Position numbers and translations under genes: made by a program. A DNA stretch of 64,000 nt from Nocardia albiluteola (GTDB lineage: Bacteria > Actinomycetota > Actinomycetes > Mycobacteriales > Mycobacteriaceae). Numbering within the stretch: position 1 is the first letter of the stretch; each line of letters begins with the position of its first letter. The notes under the pieces were generated by a model. The model was not told the origin of the DNA, ran no database searches, and saw only the letters and a program-made list of their open reading frames with translations. The stretch is from NCBI RefSeq assembly GCF_018860155.1, contig NZ_JAHKNI010000013.1, positions 124,001-188,000 on the forward strand, given 5' to 3'. Shown here one piece after another: positions 20,703 through 32,572 of the stretch.

Positions 20703-21393
20703 AACCCCATTTCACACTCGAGCACAAGCCTGGCCGCGGGTGGTGCACTGGCGGTCAATCGACAGCAGCCGATGGAGACCGAGTGTAGGCGAGGTTTGCC
20801 AGCAACGGAACTGGTCGTCTAAACAACGGGAATGTAATTCCCCAAAAACCAGGATAGGGCGCGTATAGCCCCATGGAAACAGACCGTTTACCAGGGACAC
20901 ACCGGGTGATACTGGCCAAACCCTCAGCGAAATACCAGTATTCATTTTGCAAGCCTCACGTTTGCAGCGATCATCCTGCAACCTCTGAGAGTTCGGACCG
21001 CGGCCCCACCCCTCCGCTCGGCGCGCGCGGTTGGCAAGCTTCGGGCCACCTCGAGACAACTTCGGCGCGAATATCTCACCCGCGCTGTGTATCTCTTTCA
21101 TCTGAAAGCACAGCACATATCTCGCAACAAAACGCAGTCCTGCGAACCGCGCGCGCGAGGGCGACCGGCCGGCCCATCACGCGGCGAACTACCTCAGCGC
21201 CCGATCCGGTACCACGATGGCGATTTCCCCGATAGCCGAGCGCATCTCGGTCGGACCTTCGAACAGCGGTCACGCGGCCCGCGCGCCGGGGTGAGCCTGC
21301 CGCCGTCTACCTCGGCCCGGTATTACCCGAGGTGCGGGAGGCCGGCATCCCGGAGTTCGTGCGCGTGTTGCGTGAGCGGTGCGCCCGTGGGGG
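20703..21393. other. Intergenic region, no supported gene
   Basis: The part near the flavohemoglobin start (to about 21120) is visibly more AT-rich than the neighbourhood and probably holds its promoter. The only symmetric element I see is ATACTGG (20909-20915) facing CCAGTAT (20935-20941) across 19 bases. The rest, 21120-21393, is GC-rich; open frames there are short and unconvincing. Confidence 0.5.
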
Positions 21394-22743
21394 TTACGGC
21401 CCGCCGACCGGGGAAAGGCAGCTGGCGGGTGGATCGACCAGGATGCACAGGGACGGGGCGCGGACCGGGCGGTAGCCGGGCGGGACGCCGCCCGCGGCAA
21501 TGAGCTGGTTGTAGGTTCCGACGGCATCGGTGGGTCGACGGGTGAGCGTGGGGTCGGTCCGGACATCCACGGTGTAGAGGCCGAATCGGGGTGCGTAGCT
21601 GCCCCATTCGTAGTTGTCGGTGAGGCTCCAGTAGTTGTAGCCGATGACGTTCATGCCGTCGGCCTTGGCACGCTGCAGCCAGAACACGGTGTCGCGCAGG
21701 TGATCACTGCGGCTGTAGCCGTCCGCGCGCGGGCGGCCGTTGTCGGTCGGCAGGCCGTTCTCGACGATGTAGAGCGGCTTTCCCGGGAACCGTCGCGAAT
21801 AGTATTGCAGCGCATAGTAAATCCCCTCGGGACGCACCGGCAGATCCGACAGCCGTGCGCTCGAGATGCTGGGTATCGCCGACCCGGTGGCTTGCGAGAT
21901 GCCGTCGAGGAACGCCGCGGCCGGATCGTAGGCGAAGTAGTAGTCGATCCCGACATAGTCGAGCCGGTTCGCGATGCGGTCGACAATCCCACCGTTGACC
22001 TGTGCCTCCTCACCGGCGGCGTAGCCGAGGTTGCTGGTGACCTGTGCGCCGGGCTGCACCTGGTGGATGTAGTCGTAGATGGCGTTGTGCACCTGTGCGA
22101 TTCGGTCCAGCATCCGGTTCGGGTCCGCGGCGCCGTGCCGGGCCTCCTGCTCGGCGTAGGCGACCGGCTCGTTCACGGTGACCCACAGCGGATTACGCGA
22201 CCGGTAGCGGTCGACGACCCTGCGCGCGTTGTCCAGCCAGTCGCCGACCATGCCCGCAGCGCGCCAGCCGCCCCGGCCGGCCTCCCAGCCCGGGTACACC
22301 CAGTGGTCCAGGGTGATCATCGGCCGCATCCCGGCCCCTTCGATGCTCGCGACGACCGCGTCGTAGTGGCGGAACGCGCCCTCGTCCCACACTCCCGGCG
22401 CGGGCTCGAGCCGGGCCCATTCGATCGAGATCCGGAATACCCGCACCCCCATCGCCGCGGCCGCGTGGATGTCCGAGTCGTAGCGGTCGTAGAAGTCGAC
22501 CGAATCCTGCAGTCTGTCGTAGGCGGGGTTCGCGGCGACGTAACGCGTCCAATTGCTGTCGGGCGCATGCCCTTCCGACTGGAAGCCGGAGGTGGACACG
22601 CCCCAGAGAAATCCGGGGCCGAGCGACGGGAGGCCCGCGGCCGGCCGCATCGGCGGGGCGGCCGGAGCCGGTGGACACATCAAGACGGTCGATGCCGCGG
22701 CGGCGAGCGCGGCGAGGACGGACCTTCGAAACCGGGATCGCAT
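21394..22743 (-). CDS. Secreted glycoside hydrolase family 1 (beta-glucosidase type)
   Basis: 449 aa from ATG 22743. An Arg-rich signal peptide (RSRFRRSVLAALAAAASTVLM, likely cut after an APAAP-type site) precedes a GH1 TIM barrel. Diagnostic motifs are FLWGVSTSGFQSEG near the start, acid/base Glu192 in TVNEP, nucleophile Glu328 in YIVENG, and the aglycone-site motif YNYWSLTDNYEW. It should hydrolyse beta-glycosides outside the membrane; a Cys within the leader raises the possibility of a lipoprotein. A hairpin terminator separates it from hspR. Confidence 0.9.
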   Translation of the reverse strand: MRSRFRRSVLAALAAAASTVLMCPPAPAAPPMRPAAGLPSLGPGFLWGVSTSGFQSEGHAPDSNWTRYVAANPAYDRLQDSVDFYDRYDSDIHAAAAMGVRVFRISIEWARLEPAPGVWDEGAFRHYDAVVASIEGAGMRPMITLDHWVYPGWEAGRGGWRAAGMVGDWLDNARRVVDRYRSRNPLWVTVNEPVAYAEQEARHGAADPNRMLDRIAQVHNAIYDYIHQVQPGAQVTSNLGYAAGEEAQVNGGIVDRIANRLDYVGIDYYFAYDPAAAFLDGISQATGSAIPSISSARLSDLPVRPEGIYYALQYYSRRFPGKPLYIVENGLPTDNGRPRADGYSRSDHLRDTVFWLQRAKADGMNVIGYNYWSLTDNYEWGSYAPRFGLYTVDVRTDPTLTRRPTDAVGTYNQLIAAGGVPPGYRPVRAPSLCILVDPPASCLSPVGGP

Positions 22744-22837
22744 AGTTCCAGCGTAAACGGATTCGGCCGCGGTCCCTGGGCGATTCGGTTCGGTCCGCGC
22801 GTTGGCCGGCCTCATCGTCCTGCACCGCCGATACGAA

Positions 22838-22868
22838 GACAGCGCCCCTGGGATCCAGGGGCGCTGTC
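22838..22868. terminator. Hairpin terminator after hspR
   Basis: A perfect 13-bp stem GACAGCGCCCCTG / CAGGGGCGCTGTC with loop GGATC, 20 bp beyond the hspR stop. It ends the leftward dnaK-grpE-dnaJ-hspR operon. No strong T-run is present, as is common in actinobacteria. Confidence 0.8.
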
Positions 22869-22887
22869 TCGGTGGATGTTTCGCCGG

Positions 22888-23306
22888 CTACCGGCGCTTG
22901 TTGCGCGGCTGCCACACCACCAGGGCCGTACTGCGTTGCGGCGGAGTGAGGTCGGGCCGGTAGGCCGAGCGCAGCCGCTCGACCTCGGCCGTCAGCTCGA
23001 CCACCCGCTCCTGCAGCGCCTCGACCTGATTGGTCAGATCGATGATCCGCTTGATACCGGCCAGGTTGACGCCCTCGTCCTGGGACAGCCGCTGCACCTC
23101 GCGCAGCAGCTCCACGTCCCGATTCGAATAGCGCCGACCGCCGCCCGAGGTGCGGTGCGGCGTCACCAGACCCAGCCGGTCGTAGGTGCGCAGCGTCTGC
23201 GCGTGCATTCCGGCCAGCTGGGCGGCGACCGAGATCACGAAGTACTCGGCGCTCGCTCGGCCCCTGTCGTCACCGGGTGGGGGCGGAGCCCCTGCGTGAC
23301 CGGACA

Positions 23307-23307
<1 letters not shown>
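22888..23307 (-). CDS. hspR: Heat-shock repressor HspR (MerR family)
   Basis: 139 aa from ATG 23307. The winged-helix MerR motif is YFVISVAAQLAGMHAQTLRTYDRLGLV, followed by RTSGGGRRYSNRDVELL. A coiled-coil (NQVEALQERVVELTAEVERL) and a basic hydrophobic tail (TALVVWQPRNKRR) close it. It represses dnaK and clpB by binding HAIR sites, both of which are present in this window, with DnaK as corepressor in characterised species. Its ATG overlaps the dnaJ stop (TAATG), so production is coupled to the operon it controls. Confidence 0.96.
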
Positions 23308-24476
<1,169 letters not shown>

Positions 24477-24556
24477 CGGGCATCTCCTCCTTTCTGTGCT
24501 CTACACATTCTCCCGCCCCACCGCCCGAGTCGGGTTCTATAGATCTCTGCTGCTGC

Positions 24557-25188
24557 TCAGATGTCGTCGCCATCGGCGCCAACGTTCGGTGAACCCGTCA
24601 CCAGATCCGTTACCCCGTCGGTGACTCCGACAAGCGCGTGCCGCAGCACGCGGTCACCGAACCGGTAACCCTTGCGCATGACGACTCCGATCACCGGATC
24701 GTGGCCCTCGCCCTCGTGCTGCACGGCCTCGTGCAGGGTCGGGTCGAAGGGCTCGCCCTCCATGCCGAACTGCTCGAGCCCCTGCTTCTGCAGGGCCTCG
24801 GCGAGCTTGTCCGCCACCGACTTCAGCGGGCCGGACTCCAGGTCGCCGTGGGCCCGGGCACGATCCAGATCGTCGAGCACACCGAGCAATTCGGTGACCA
24901 CCGCGGACTTGGCGGTGTCGATCGCGGCCTTGCGGTCGCGCTCGACGCGCCGGCGGTAGTTGGCGTACTCGGCGGTCAGCCGCTGCAGATCGGCTGTGCG
25001 CTCGGCCAGTTCGGCGGCGACGGAATCGTCGCCGGACGGCGCGGGCTCCGGCGCGGGGGCCGCGGCGGCATCGGCCGCCGCGGCCTCGCGAACCTCACCG
25101 GTGACCGGATCGACCTTGCGATTGTCGAAGATCGTGATCGGTTCCTGTTCCGGGCCTTGCGGATCGACCGGCCCGGCGCCGTGTTCTG

Positions 25189-25192
<4 letters not shown>
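24557..25192 (-). CDS. grpE: Nucleotide exchange factor GrpE
   Basis: 211 aa from GTG 25192, which overlaps the dnaK stop (GTGA). An Ala/Pro-rich N-terminus is followed by the long dimerisation helix (about 60-100, [19 protein letters not shown]). The conserved beta domain follows, with [16 protein letters not shown] and [20 protein letters not shown]. It releases ADP from DnaK. Translation coupling to dnaK keeps the two in step. Confidence 0.97.
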
Positions 25193-27057
<1,865 letters not shown>

Positions 27058-27179
27058 TGTGATTCCTCCTGTATGACGAACGTAAATGTGTCGATGCAGG
27101 GCAAATGCCTGCCGTGGCCGCCGGGCGGCGGCCACCGGACCTCACCCCGAACACCGCCTGGAGCACGGTCCTGCGCAAC

Positions 27180-27200
27180 ACTGAGCGTGGTCGACTCAAT
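27180..27200. promoter_or_regulatory. Second, weaker HAIR-like site upstream of dnaK
   Basis: ACTGAGC, seven bases, ACTCAAT. The TGAG/CTCA core and N7 spacing match the HspR operator, but the left arm has three mismatches to consensus. Multiple HAIRs in front of dnaK are known in Streptomyces. Confidence 0.55.
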
Positions 27201-27234
27201 CCTGCACCCGCGAGGGGTGCCAGTCAAACACCTA

Positions 27235-27255
27235 CTTGAGTCTCACACGCTCAAT
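27235..27255. promoter_or_regulatory. HAIR operator (HspR binding site) for dnaK
   Basis: CTTGAGT, seven bases (CTCACAC), GCTCAAT. The left arm is a perfect consensus half-site and the right arm has two mismatches. It lies about 180-200 bp before the dnaK start. Confidence 0.85.
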
Positions 27256-27358
27256 CTTGCATCGATCAGCTCAACGAGCGGCACGTCTCGTCCATTCCCG
27301 AACGGCCGAAGAATTTTCACCAAGCGACCGAATCGCCGGAAGCCACCCGGGCGGCCGC

Positions 27359-27502
27359 ATGACCGCGGACCAGCGTGCGGCGGCCGTGCACGAAGCCCGC
27401 AAGAAACAGCAGGAGCGGTTCCGCGCACCTGCTCCCGGACCCACGATGCCGTCCCGGCCGCCGCAGAATCCGGACCGTGGCCGGGGCGGGTTCGAACGGT
27501 GA
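27359..27502 (+). CDS. Possible 47-aa basic peptide
   Basis: Starts at ATG 27359 and encodes a hydrophilic peptide (MTADQRAAAVHEARKKQQERF, then Pro/Arg-rich). It runs divergently from dnaK, inside a 560-bp gap. It has a plausible amphipathic helix but no clear ribosome site, and I recognise no family. It may be a real small gene or chance. Confidence 0.3.
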   Translation: MTADQRAAAVHEARKKQQERFRAPAPGPTMPSRPPQNPDRGRGGFER

Positions 27503-27614
27503 CACGCATGCGAGGCGCCCGCGGTACGGCGGGCGGGTAGGCCGGGCTCGACGGCCGTACGCTCATCGCCGCGATTGCCGCGAACTGATCACCCCTTTCG
27601 AGGAAGGTTTGTGT

Positions 27615-27932
27615 ATGTAAGACACACCATTTGCGGTGGTGCCCACCGCGGTCTCCGATGCGGGGAAGTTCACCCAGGACACTGCGACCGCGCTGCGCAA
27701 CGGGATCCGCTCGACCGATACCGAAATACAGGCCCTCATGACCACGTGGAAGGGCACCGCCGCCGCCTACCTCGCTGGCTGGGAGGAAACCAAGCGCGGG
27801 GCTCTGGAGGTTTTGGAGGCCTTGGCGGGGATGGCCGATGCACTCGGAGTGACCGCGGTCGGTTTCGCCGATATCGACGACCGCCGCGCCACCGACACCG
27901 CCCGCGTGACCAGCTCGCTAAACCTGCCCTGA
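27615..27932 (+). pseudogene. WXG100-family protein gene with stop at codon 2
   Basis: AGGAAGG sits seven bases before ATG 27615, the expected start, but the second codon is TAA. The frame then continues DTPFAVVPTAVSDAGKF... to a stop at 27930-27932, which is a coherent helix-hairpin protein with a WKG turn (LMTTWKGTAAAYLAGW) of the ESX-secreted WXG100 type. Either a nonsense mutation has inactivated the gene, or translation re-initiates at GTG 27636 (98 aa). It is the first gene of the toxin locus, 29 bp before a second WXG100 gene. Confidence 0.65.
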
Positions 27933-27961
27933 CCTGCCTCTATTCGACGTAAGGAACCTTT

Positions 27962-28264
27962 ATGAGTACCGACGATGGAAGCTACCGTGTGGACCTCGAG
28001 CACCTGGACGCCGTGACCTCCAAGGTCGCGGGCCTACACGGATTCGTGCACGACAGCCTGACCGGGCTGGATCAGCGCATCACCACCGCGCACCAGCAAT
28101 GGACAGGGGCCACCGCGGACAAACACGCCACCGCGCACCGGGAATGGATGACCGCGGCGGGCGAGGTGCGGGACGGGATCGAGGCCCTGCGCGCCGCGGC
28201 GAAGACCGCGCACGAAAGCTACAGCGACACCGTGACAGCCAATCACCGAGTCCTCGGGGCGTGA
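27962..28264 (+). CDS. WXG100-family (ESX) small helical protein
   Basis: 100 aa from ATG 27962, with AAGGAA upstream. It is predicted to form two helices with a central WTG (AHQQWTGATADKHATAHREW), and its length and helical pattern fit WXG100 proteins exported by type VII secretion. Its stop overlaps the GTG start of the toxin gene (GTGA), so it is probably the secretion partner of that effector. Confidence 0.75.
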   Translation: MSTDDGSYRVDLEHLDAVTSKVAGLHGFVHDSLTGLDQRITTAHQQWTGATADKHATAHREWMTAAGEVRDGIEALRAAAKTAHESYSDTVTANHRVLGA

Positions 28265-29769
28265 CCGGCGTGACCGTGATCGATGTCCAGCCCAGCATCT
28301 ACTACACCGCCGCAGATTCGCTGCACCAGTCCGCGTGCGACCTGTTCAACGAGGTACAGGCCAAATACGGGGCCATCGCGGCAGGCACCGCCATGGCCGG
28401 AAGCTACGACGACGCCCTGATCTGGGCCAAGAACTACGACGCGGGCGCCGCCCAATCCATCACCCTGGCAACCCAGCTCGCGACCACGATGGACAAGTAC
28501 GCCAAGGCGCTGCGCACGATCGGATACAACCACCAGAGCGCCGACTACAGCGCCACCACCGGCAGCAACAAAGGCCCCGCCCCCGTGCGCCCGGCCGACC
28601 CGATGCCCGCGGTCACCGTGTGCGACGCCCCGCCACCCTCCTCAGGCGGCCCCGGCAACGGCCTGTCCGATGTCGTACACCTGGCCGAAAAAGTCGGGAT
28701 CGTCATCCCCGACGGCGATACCGACAAGCTCGGCGCGGTCGCAGACGCCTGGCTCACACTCGCCCAGGCCCACCCCGTGGCCAACCTGCCCGCAGTGATA
28801 TCGCGCATCGTCGATTCGGTCGGGTTGGTGAAATCCCCCGAAGCGGAAACGGTCATCACCGACCTACAGGCGATGCAGGCCACCGCGGTAGCACTCGGCG
28901 ACACATTCGCCGATATGTCGAAAGACTGCCGCGACCACGCCACCGCCCTGCACGACCTGCGGGGCAAACTCGAAAAGCAGTTAAAGGATCTCGCGAACGA
29001 AATCCTCCTCGAGATAGGCGAAAATCTCGCTTTCGTCGCCGCCGCCTCGTTCGTGTCCTTCGGTCTCGGCGCGCTGGTCGAGGCCGCCCGGGTCGCCGAA
29101 ATCGTCGACAAATTCGCGGGCCCGATCCGGATCCTGGTCCAGGATTGGAAGAAGGCACGTGACCTCAAAAAGGCCGAAAAGGTCGTCGAGGAAGGGGAGA
29201 AAAAGGCCAAGGAAATGCAGCGCCTGCAACAGCGCATTCACGACGACGACGAACCGGATCTCGGCAATTCCACCTGGCTCGCGAACGAAGACGGCCTGAC
29301 CCCCAACGAGGTATCCGTTCTGAATCGCGGGCCCAGCAGCGTGGGCGGCGGCAGGGACGGCGGTAGCGACCTGATCTCCGCCATCCGTGAGGACAGGGTC
29401 ACCCCCGCGCAACAGAAAGACATCGACGCCTACAACAAAGCACTCGATAAACTGCCCGCGTACAAGGGCAATGTCGTTCGTCAGACGCACCTGTCCCCGG
29501 AGCAGATCGCGGAGTACAAACCAGGCCAGCCGTATACCGAAGACGGCTACACCTGTACCTCTACCAACATGAAGGGCACCGGTAACGGGGTGAATACCGG
29601 TGGCTCCAACGTCGAATACCGCATGACCAGCAAGAGTGGTCGGAAGATCGGCAAGTACGGCGGCACCTATGACGAAGTGCAATTCAAGGATCACACCCAG
29701 TTCTTTGTCCACGATAACTATTGGGATCCGAAACTTGGGAAACAGATCATCATCATGGACGAAATGTAG
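28261..29769 (+). CDS. Type VII-type polymorphic toxin with ADP-ribosyltransferase C-terminus
   Basis: 502 aa from GTG 28261. Residues 1-95 form a WXG100/LXG-like helical export domain. Residues 200-325 are further helices with a hydrophobic stretch (ENLAFVAAASFVSFGLGALVEAA) and a charged coiled coil. The last about 130 residues match the R-S-E class of ADP-ribosyltransferases: Arg407 in YKGNVVRQT, the STS-like strand TCTSTN (432-436), and catalytic Glu472 in TYDEVQFKDHTQFFV, the equivalent of ExEVLF. The first ExE acid is replaced by Tyr470. The target is unknown. A small gene starts ten bases after the stop, typical of toxin-immunity order. Confidence 0.75.
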   Translation: MTGVTVIDVQPSIYYTAADSLHQSACDLFNEVQAKYGAIAAGTAMAGSYDDALIWAKNYDAGAAQSITLATQLATTMDKYAKALRTIGYNHQSADYSATTGSNKGPAPVRPADPMPAVTVCDAPPPSSGGPGNGLSDVVHLAEKVGIVIPDGDTDKLGAVADAWLTLAQAHPVANLPAVISRIVDSVGLVKSPEAETVITDLQAMQATAVALGDTFADMSKDCRDHATALHDLRGKLEKQLKDLANEILLEIGENLAFVAAASFVSFGLGALVEAARVAEIVDKFAGPIRILVQDWKKARDLKKAEKVVEEGEKKAKEMQRLQQRIHDDDEPDLGNSTWLANEDGLTPNEVSVLNRGPSSVGGGRDGGSDLISAIREDRVTPAQQKDIDAYNKALDKLPAYKGNVVRQTHLSPEQIAEYKPGQPYTEDGYTCTSTNMKGTGNGVNTGGSNVEYRMTSKSGRKIGKYGGTYDEVQFKDHTQFFVHDNYWDPKLGKQIIIMDEM

Positions 29770-29778
29770 GAGGAATAA

Positions 29779-30114
29779 ATGCCCAGGAGAGTTGGCGGAA
29801 AGACGTTCTTTGAGCGGGAGGAATGGGAGCGAATCCACGGGAAGAAATTGCCGCCCGTGCCGACCCCCGAAGAGCAGGCCGCCCGGAGGGCGGAATGGGA
29901 GGCCGCTATCGCCGCGGCCCCGGAGCCGCCCGCGGGAGTGCCCGACTACCGCAGTAGCAAGAACTATTTCGACGACCTGATCGGCACCGAATTCGAGGGC
30001 TGGACCATGGACCCCGACACCCGCGAATGGCGCGACGCCCGCGGCCGCCCCGCCTACGACGCCCAGGGCCAACGCATCCGATACGACGCCCCCGAGCCCA
30101 GGGGGCACCAGTGA
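29779..30114 (+). CDS. Small protein after the toxin, candidate immunity protein
   Basis: 111 aa from ATG 29779, behind AGGAGG. It is strongly charged, with an Arg/Glu-rich first half (FFEREEWERIHGKKLPP, EEQAARRAEWEAAIAAAPEPP). The second half has aromatic residues (DYRSSKNYFDDLIGTEFEGWTMDPDTREW). There is no signal peptide or membrane segment. I recognise no family; the immunity role rests only on its position directly after the toxin. Confidence 0.55.
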   Translation: MPRRVGGKTFFEREEWERIHGKKLPPVPTPEEQAARRAEWEAAIAAAPEPPAGVPDYRSSKNYFDDLIGTEFEGWTMDPDTREWRDARGRPAYDAQGQRIRYDAPEPRGHQ

Positions 30115-30485
30115 CCGAGATCGACCAGGCCAGCACCTCGAGGACGGCGCGCATGAGTGAGGACGACACCACCACCACTCCCGAGCCTGGGCGCACAGGG
30201 TTGCGGATCGCGATGGACAACGACGCGATCGATAAGGCGGGGGTGGCGATGATGGGCACCGCCGCCACGCTGCGGCGTAAATACGACGTCGCGGCCCGGT
30301 GCTGACCGCGGCGTTGAAGGGCTGGGCCGGTCCCGAGGCCGCCACGATACTCGCGGACTGGGAATCGGCGTCCAGCGCCGCGGGGGCGTGGCTGGACGCG
30401 TTGCACCGGTTCGGCGGGCTGCTACTGCGGTGCCGCCGAGGACGAGGACGACGAGCCGGGACACCTACTCGCGGTGGCATCGTGA
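30111..30485 (+). pseudogene. Frame-disrupted ESX-associated small protein gene
   Basis: It starts at GTG 30111 overlapping the previous stop (GTGA). The frame reads ...IAMDNDAIDKAGVAMMGTAATLRRKYDVA, then ends at 30305. The natural continuation, LTAALKGWAGPEAATILADWESASSAAGAWLDALHRFGGLLL, lies in another frame from 30299. At about 30425 sense returns to the first frame as AAEDEDDEPGHLLAVAS, stopping at 30485. Two compensating indels explain this. A 37-aa open stretch (30482-30595) overlaps the end by GTGA and is probably also a fragment. Translational coupling of two real peptides is the alternative. Confidence 0.5.
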
Positions 30486-30633
30486 CCGACATCAGCCCGC
30501 GGGCCAGCTCGGCCTGCGCTCGATTCGGGGACACTGCGATGCACGCCACCGTCCGGGCCGGCCGCACCGTACCCCAGACCTCGGCGAACTCGTAGAACCC
30601 GTCTCGGCTGAGCGGCGGCGCGGCGCGCTAATG

Positions 30634-31749
30634 TCACCGGATCCGCGTGTGCAGGCGCGTGATCCACGCCTCGAAATCCAGGCTGGTTCCGGCGGCGGCC
30701 CACACGGTGCGGTGCTGGCGCCACTGCCGGTACGAGCACCGGTGCGGGGGTGCGAGCAGACGCTGCGACAGCGCGTAGGCCAGGCCGTCGTCGGTCGGGG
30801 TCACCGGCCGCACCACCATCGCATGGCGTCGCGCCGACCAGTCCGGCGGTGCCCCGGATGCGACGAGCCCATGCTCGGCGAGCAGACCGTCGCGCCAGTG
30901 CCCGTGCCGGTCGCGGTGTCCCTCGAGCTGGACTCGCACATCCGGGGTGACCAGCCACAGCACCTGCGCGAAATGCCCACGTTCGATCGCCCACTGGTAG
31001 GCCCGCAACACCATGCGGGTGCGGTGCGGCTGTTTGGCGACGAGCTCGACCTCGAGCGCGAGCAGCCCGGCCGGTGCCACCACGACCGCGTCGGGCCAGT
31101 GCAGCCCGCCCTCGGTATTGGCGGGTATCGCCCACCAGCGGGGTCGGCCGTCGCCGACTACCGACGGCCGAACCTTCCCGAAGTCCCCCTCACCGCCAGC
31201 ACCGGAGGCGGTGTGGATGCCGCAGCGGGCGGCGAATCGCTCGGCAGCGTGGCCGTCGTCGCGGACCCGTTCCAGGGTGCGGGCCTGCCGTTCGGACACC
31301 ACGGTCAGCCCGCGGGTTTCCGCGCGCAGCGCGGTCTCGGCGAGCAGCAGCCGGTGCAGCAGCCCGCCCTCACCGGGGGTGATTTCCCGCAGCAGTGGGT
31401 GCCCCGGCGGGGTCGATGCGGCGATGCCCGCCGCGGTCGCGGACAGCAGCGTCCCGGTCCAGCGGACATTGTCCGACCGCACCAGAAGCCCGGCCTCGGC
31501 CATATACCGCGCCCGGCGCCGCGCGGTCTCGGTCACTCCGCCGTAGAAAGTGGCGGCTTGGCGCAGCGTGATCGCACCGAACCTGGCCGCGGCGTACAAC
31601 AGTCGCTCATCGGCAGCGGTGCGCCGCCATCCGTGCCGCCGCTGCGTGCCCGCCCGCGGGCCCTGATGCGCGGCCCGCACCGCCCGCAGACGACGTGTGC
31701 TGGTCAACGGGATCCGATCCGATGGCCACTCATCCACCCATTCCGGCAT
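30634..31749 (-). CDS. Replication-relaxation-like protein
   Basis: 371 aa from ATG 31749, with AGGAG upstream. An N-terminal winged-helix region (DERLLYAAARFGAITLRQAATFYGGVTETARRRARYMAEAGLL) precedes a nuclease-like core with PDAVVVAPAGLLALEVELVAKQPHRTRMVLRAYQWA. This fits the Replic_Relax family found on actinobacterial plasmids and integrative elements. A later segment (WLVTPDVRVQLEGHRDRH) completes the fold. Its presence suggests that the island has a mobile-element origin. No integrase or attachment site is visible. Confidence 0.55.
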   Translation of the reverse strand: MPEWVDEWPSDRIPLTSTRRLRAVRAAHQGPRAGTQRRHGWRRTAADERLLYAAARFGAITLRQAATFYGGVTETARRRARYMAEAGLLVRSDNVRWTGTLLSATAAGIAASTPPGHPLLREITPGEGGLLHRLLLAETALRAETRGLTVVSERQARTLERVRDDGHAAERFAARCGIHTASGAGGEGDFGKVRPSVVGDGRPRWWAIPANTEGGLHWPDAVVVAPAGLLALEVELVAKQPHRTRMVLRAYQWAIERGHFAQVLWLVTPDVRVQLEGHRDRHGHWRDGLLAEHGLVASGAPPDWSARRHAMVVRPVTPTDDGLAYALSQRLLAPPHRCSYRQWRQHRTVWAAAGTSLDFEAWITRLHTRIR

Positions 31750-31894
31750 GACAATCACTCCTGTGCGATGCGCCCACGGTGGTGCCCGGTCCATGGGCAC
31801 CCCGACCGCGACGCTCGCACACGGGTTCACCAGCGGTGGTCGCGCTGAAATCTGCCCGCCCCGCACGGACCGGACCGGACCGAGTGCATTTACC

Positions 31895-31991
31895 CGCATT
31901 CCGGAACGGCACCGCGCCGGAGGTACTGCTGCGCCAGCTGACGCTGGCTTGCCCCGGGATACCCCTGGCCGCCTGTCCACGCATCGATGGG
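31895..31991. repeat. Copy A of a ~100-bp imperfect direct repeat
   Basis: Shares CCGGAACGGCAC, AGGTACTGC and CGCCAGCTGACGCTGGCTTG with copy B at 33762-33867 (same orientation, roughly 80% identical by eye). A GCCAGC-TGAC-GCTGGC hairpin is intact. The adjacent larger palindrome is decayed (CCCCGGGATACCCCTGG). It lies in the leader between the zinc-finger and replication-relaxation-like genes. Confidence 0.75.
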
Positions 31992-32062
31992 CCAGGATGG
32001 TCGTCCTCATCGCCGTAGATAGGCGATGCCGTTGAGGATCGGTCGCCCGGGCGGGCTCGATA

Positions 32063-32572
32063 TCAGCGGTGTCGGCGGCGCTTCTTCTTCTGGCCGCGGC
32101 CACGCTGTTGAGCCGGTGACTGCTGGGCCGGCGTAGCCGCTGCTGGCGCGGGCTCGCCGAGTACCGGCGGTACCCGCTGCATCTCCTCTTGGTGGGCCGC
32201 GAGGGCGGGCATCTGCTGGGCGGTCACCTCCCGCACCGCGGCGGCCAGGGCGGCGATGTCCGGGGACAGCATCAACAGCCGCCGCAGGCGCACGCGCTCG
32301 AGTTCGGTGCACGGGACGGCACGGACCCGATCGGTGAGCTGACGCAGCAGCGCCCGGACGGCGTCGACGTCGCCCAGGACCACATCGGCCGCGGACACCG
32401 GATTGTGCGGCACGTGCAGCTCGACCACACGCTCGCGCACCACCTCCCGGACGCGGGTGCCTTGCTCGGCGCCGCGGCGGCGGCAATCGTCCGAGCACCA
32501 CCGTGGCGGCCGGCCGATGCCGGACCACCGCACAGGGGTGCCACACCGCGGGCACGGATGGGTGTCGTCCAT
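32063..32572 (-). CDS. Zinc-finger protein of unknown function
   Basis: 169 aa from ATG 32572. The N-terminus has CPRCGTPVRWSGIGRPPRWCSDDC, a four-Cys metal-binding pattern common in small plasmid- and phage-associated proteins. A helical middle (VREVVRERVVEL, LLRQLTDRVRAVP, ELERVRLRRLLML) is followed by a Pro/Ala/Gln-rich tail ending QKKKRRRHR, likely nucleic-acid binding. It is about 310 bp upstream of the replication-relaxation-like gene on the same strand and may share its operon. Confidence 0.6.
   Translation of the reverse strand: MDDTHPCPRCGTPVRWSGIGRPPRWCSDDCRRRGAEQGTRVREVVRERVVELHVPHNPVSAADVVLGDVDAVRALLRQLTDRVRAVPCTELERVRLRRLLMLSPDIAALAAAVREVTAQQMPALAAHQEEMQRVPPVLGEPAPAAATPAQQSPAQQRGRGQKKKRRRHR

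Noticed and set aside
20712-21116. A 134-codon minus-strand frame upstream of flavohemoglobin 2
   Set aside because: No ribosome site, unusual composition and no domain; more likely the promoter region.
21180-21270. Short minus-strand stretch reading LFEGPTEMRSAIGEIAIVVPDRALR-like residues
   Set aside because: Only about 25 codons between stops with no supported start; may be a gene relic but cannot be upheld.
30388-31848. Plus-strand frame opposite the replication-relaxation-like gene
   Set aside because: No recognisable motif, and the minus-strand gene has a ribosome site and coherent fold.
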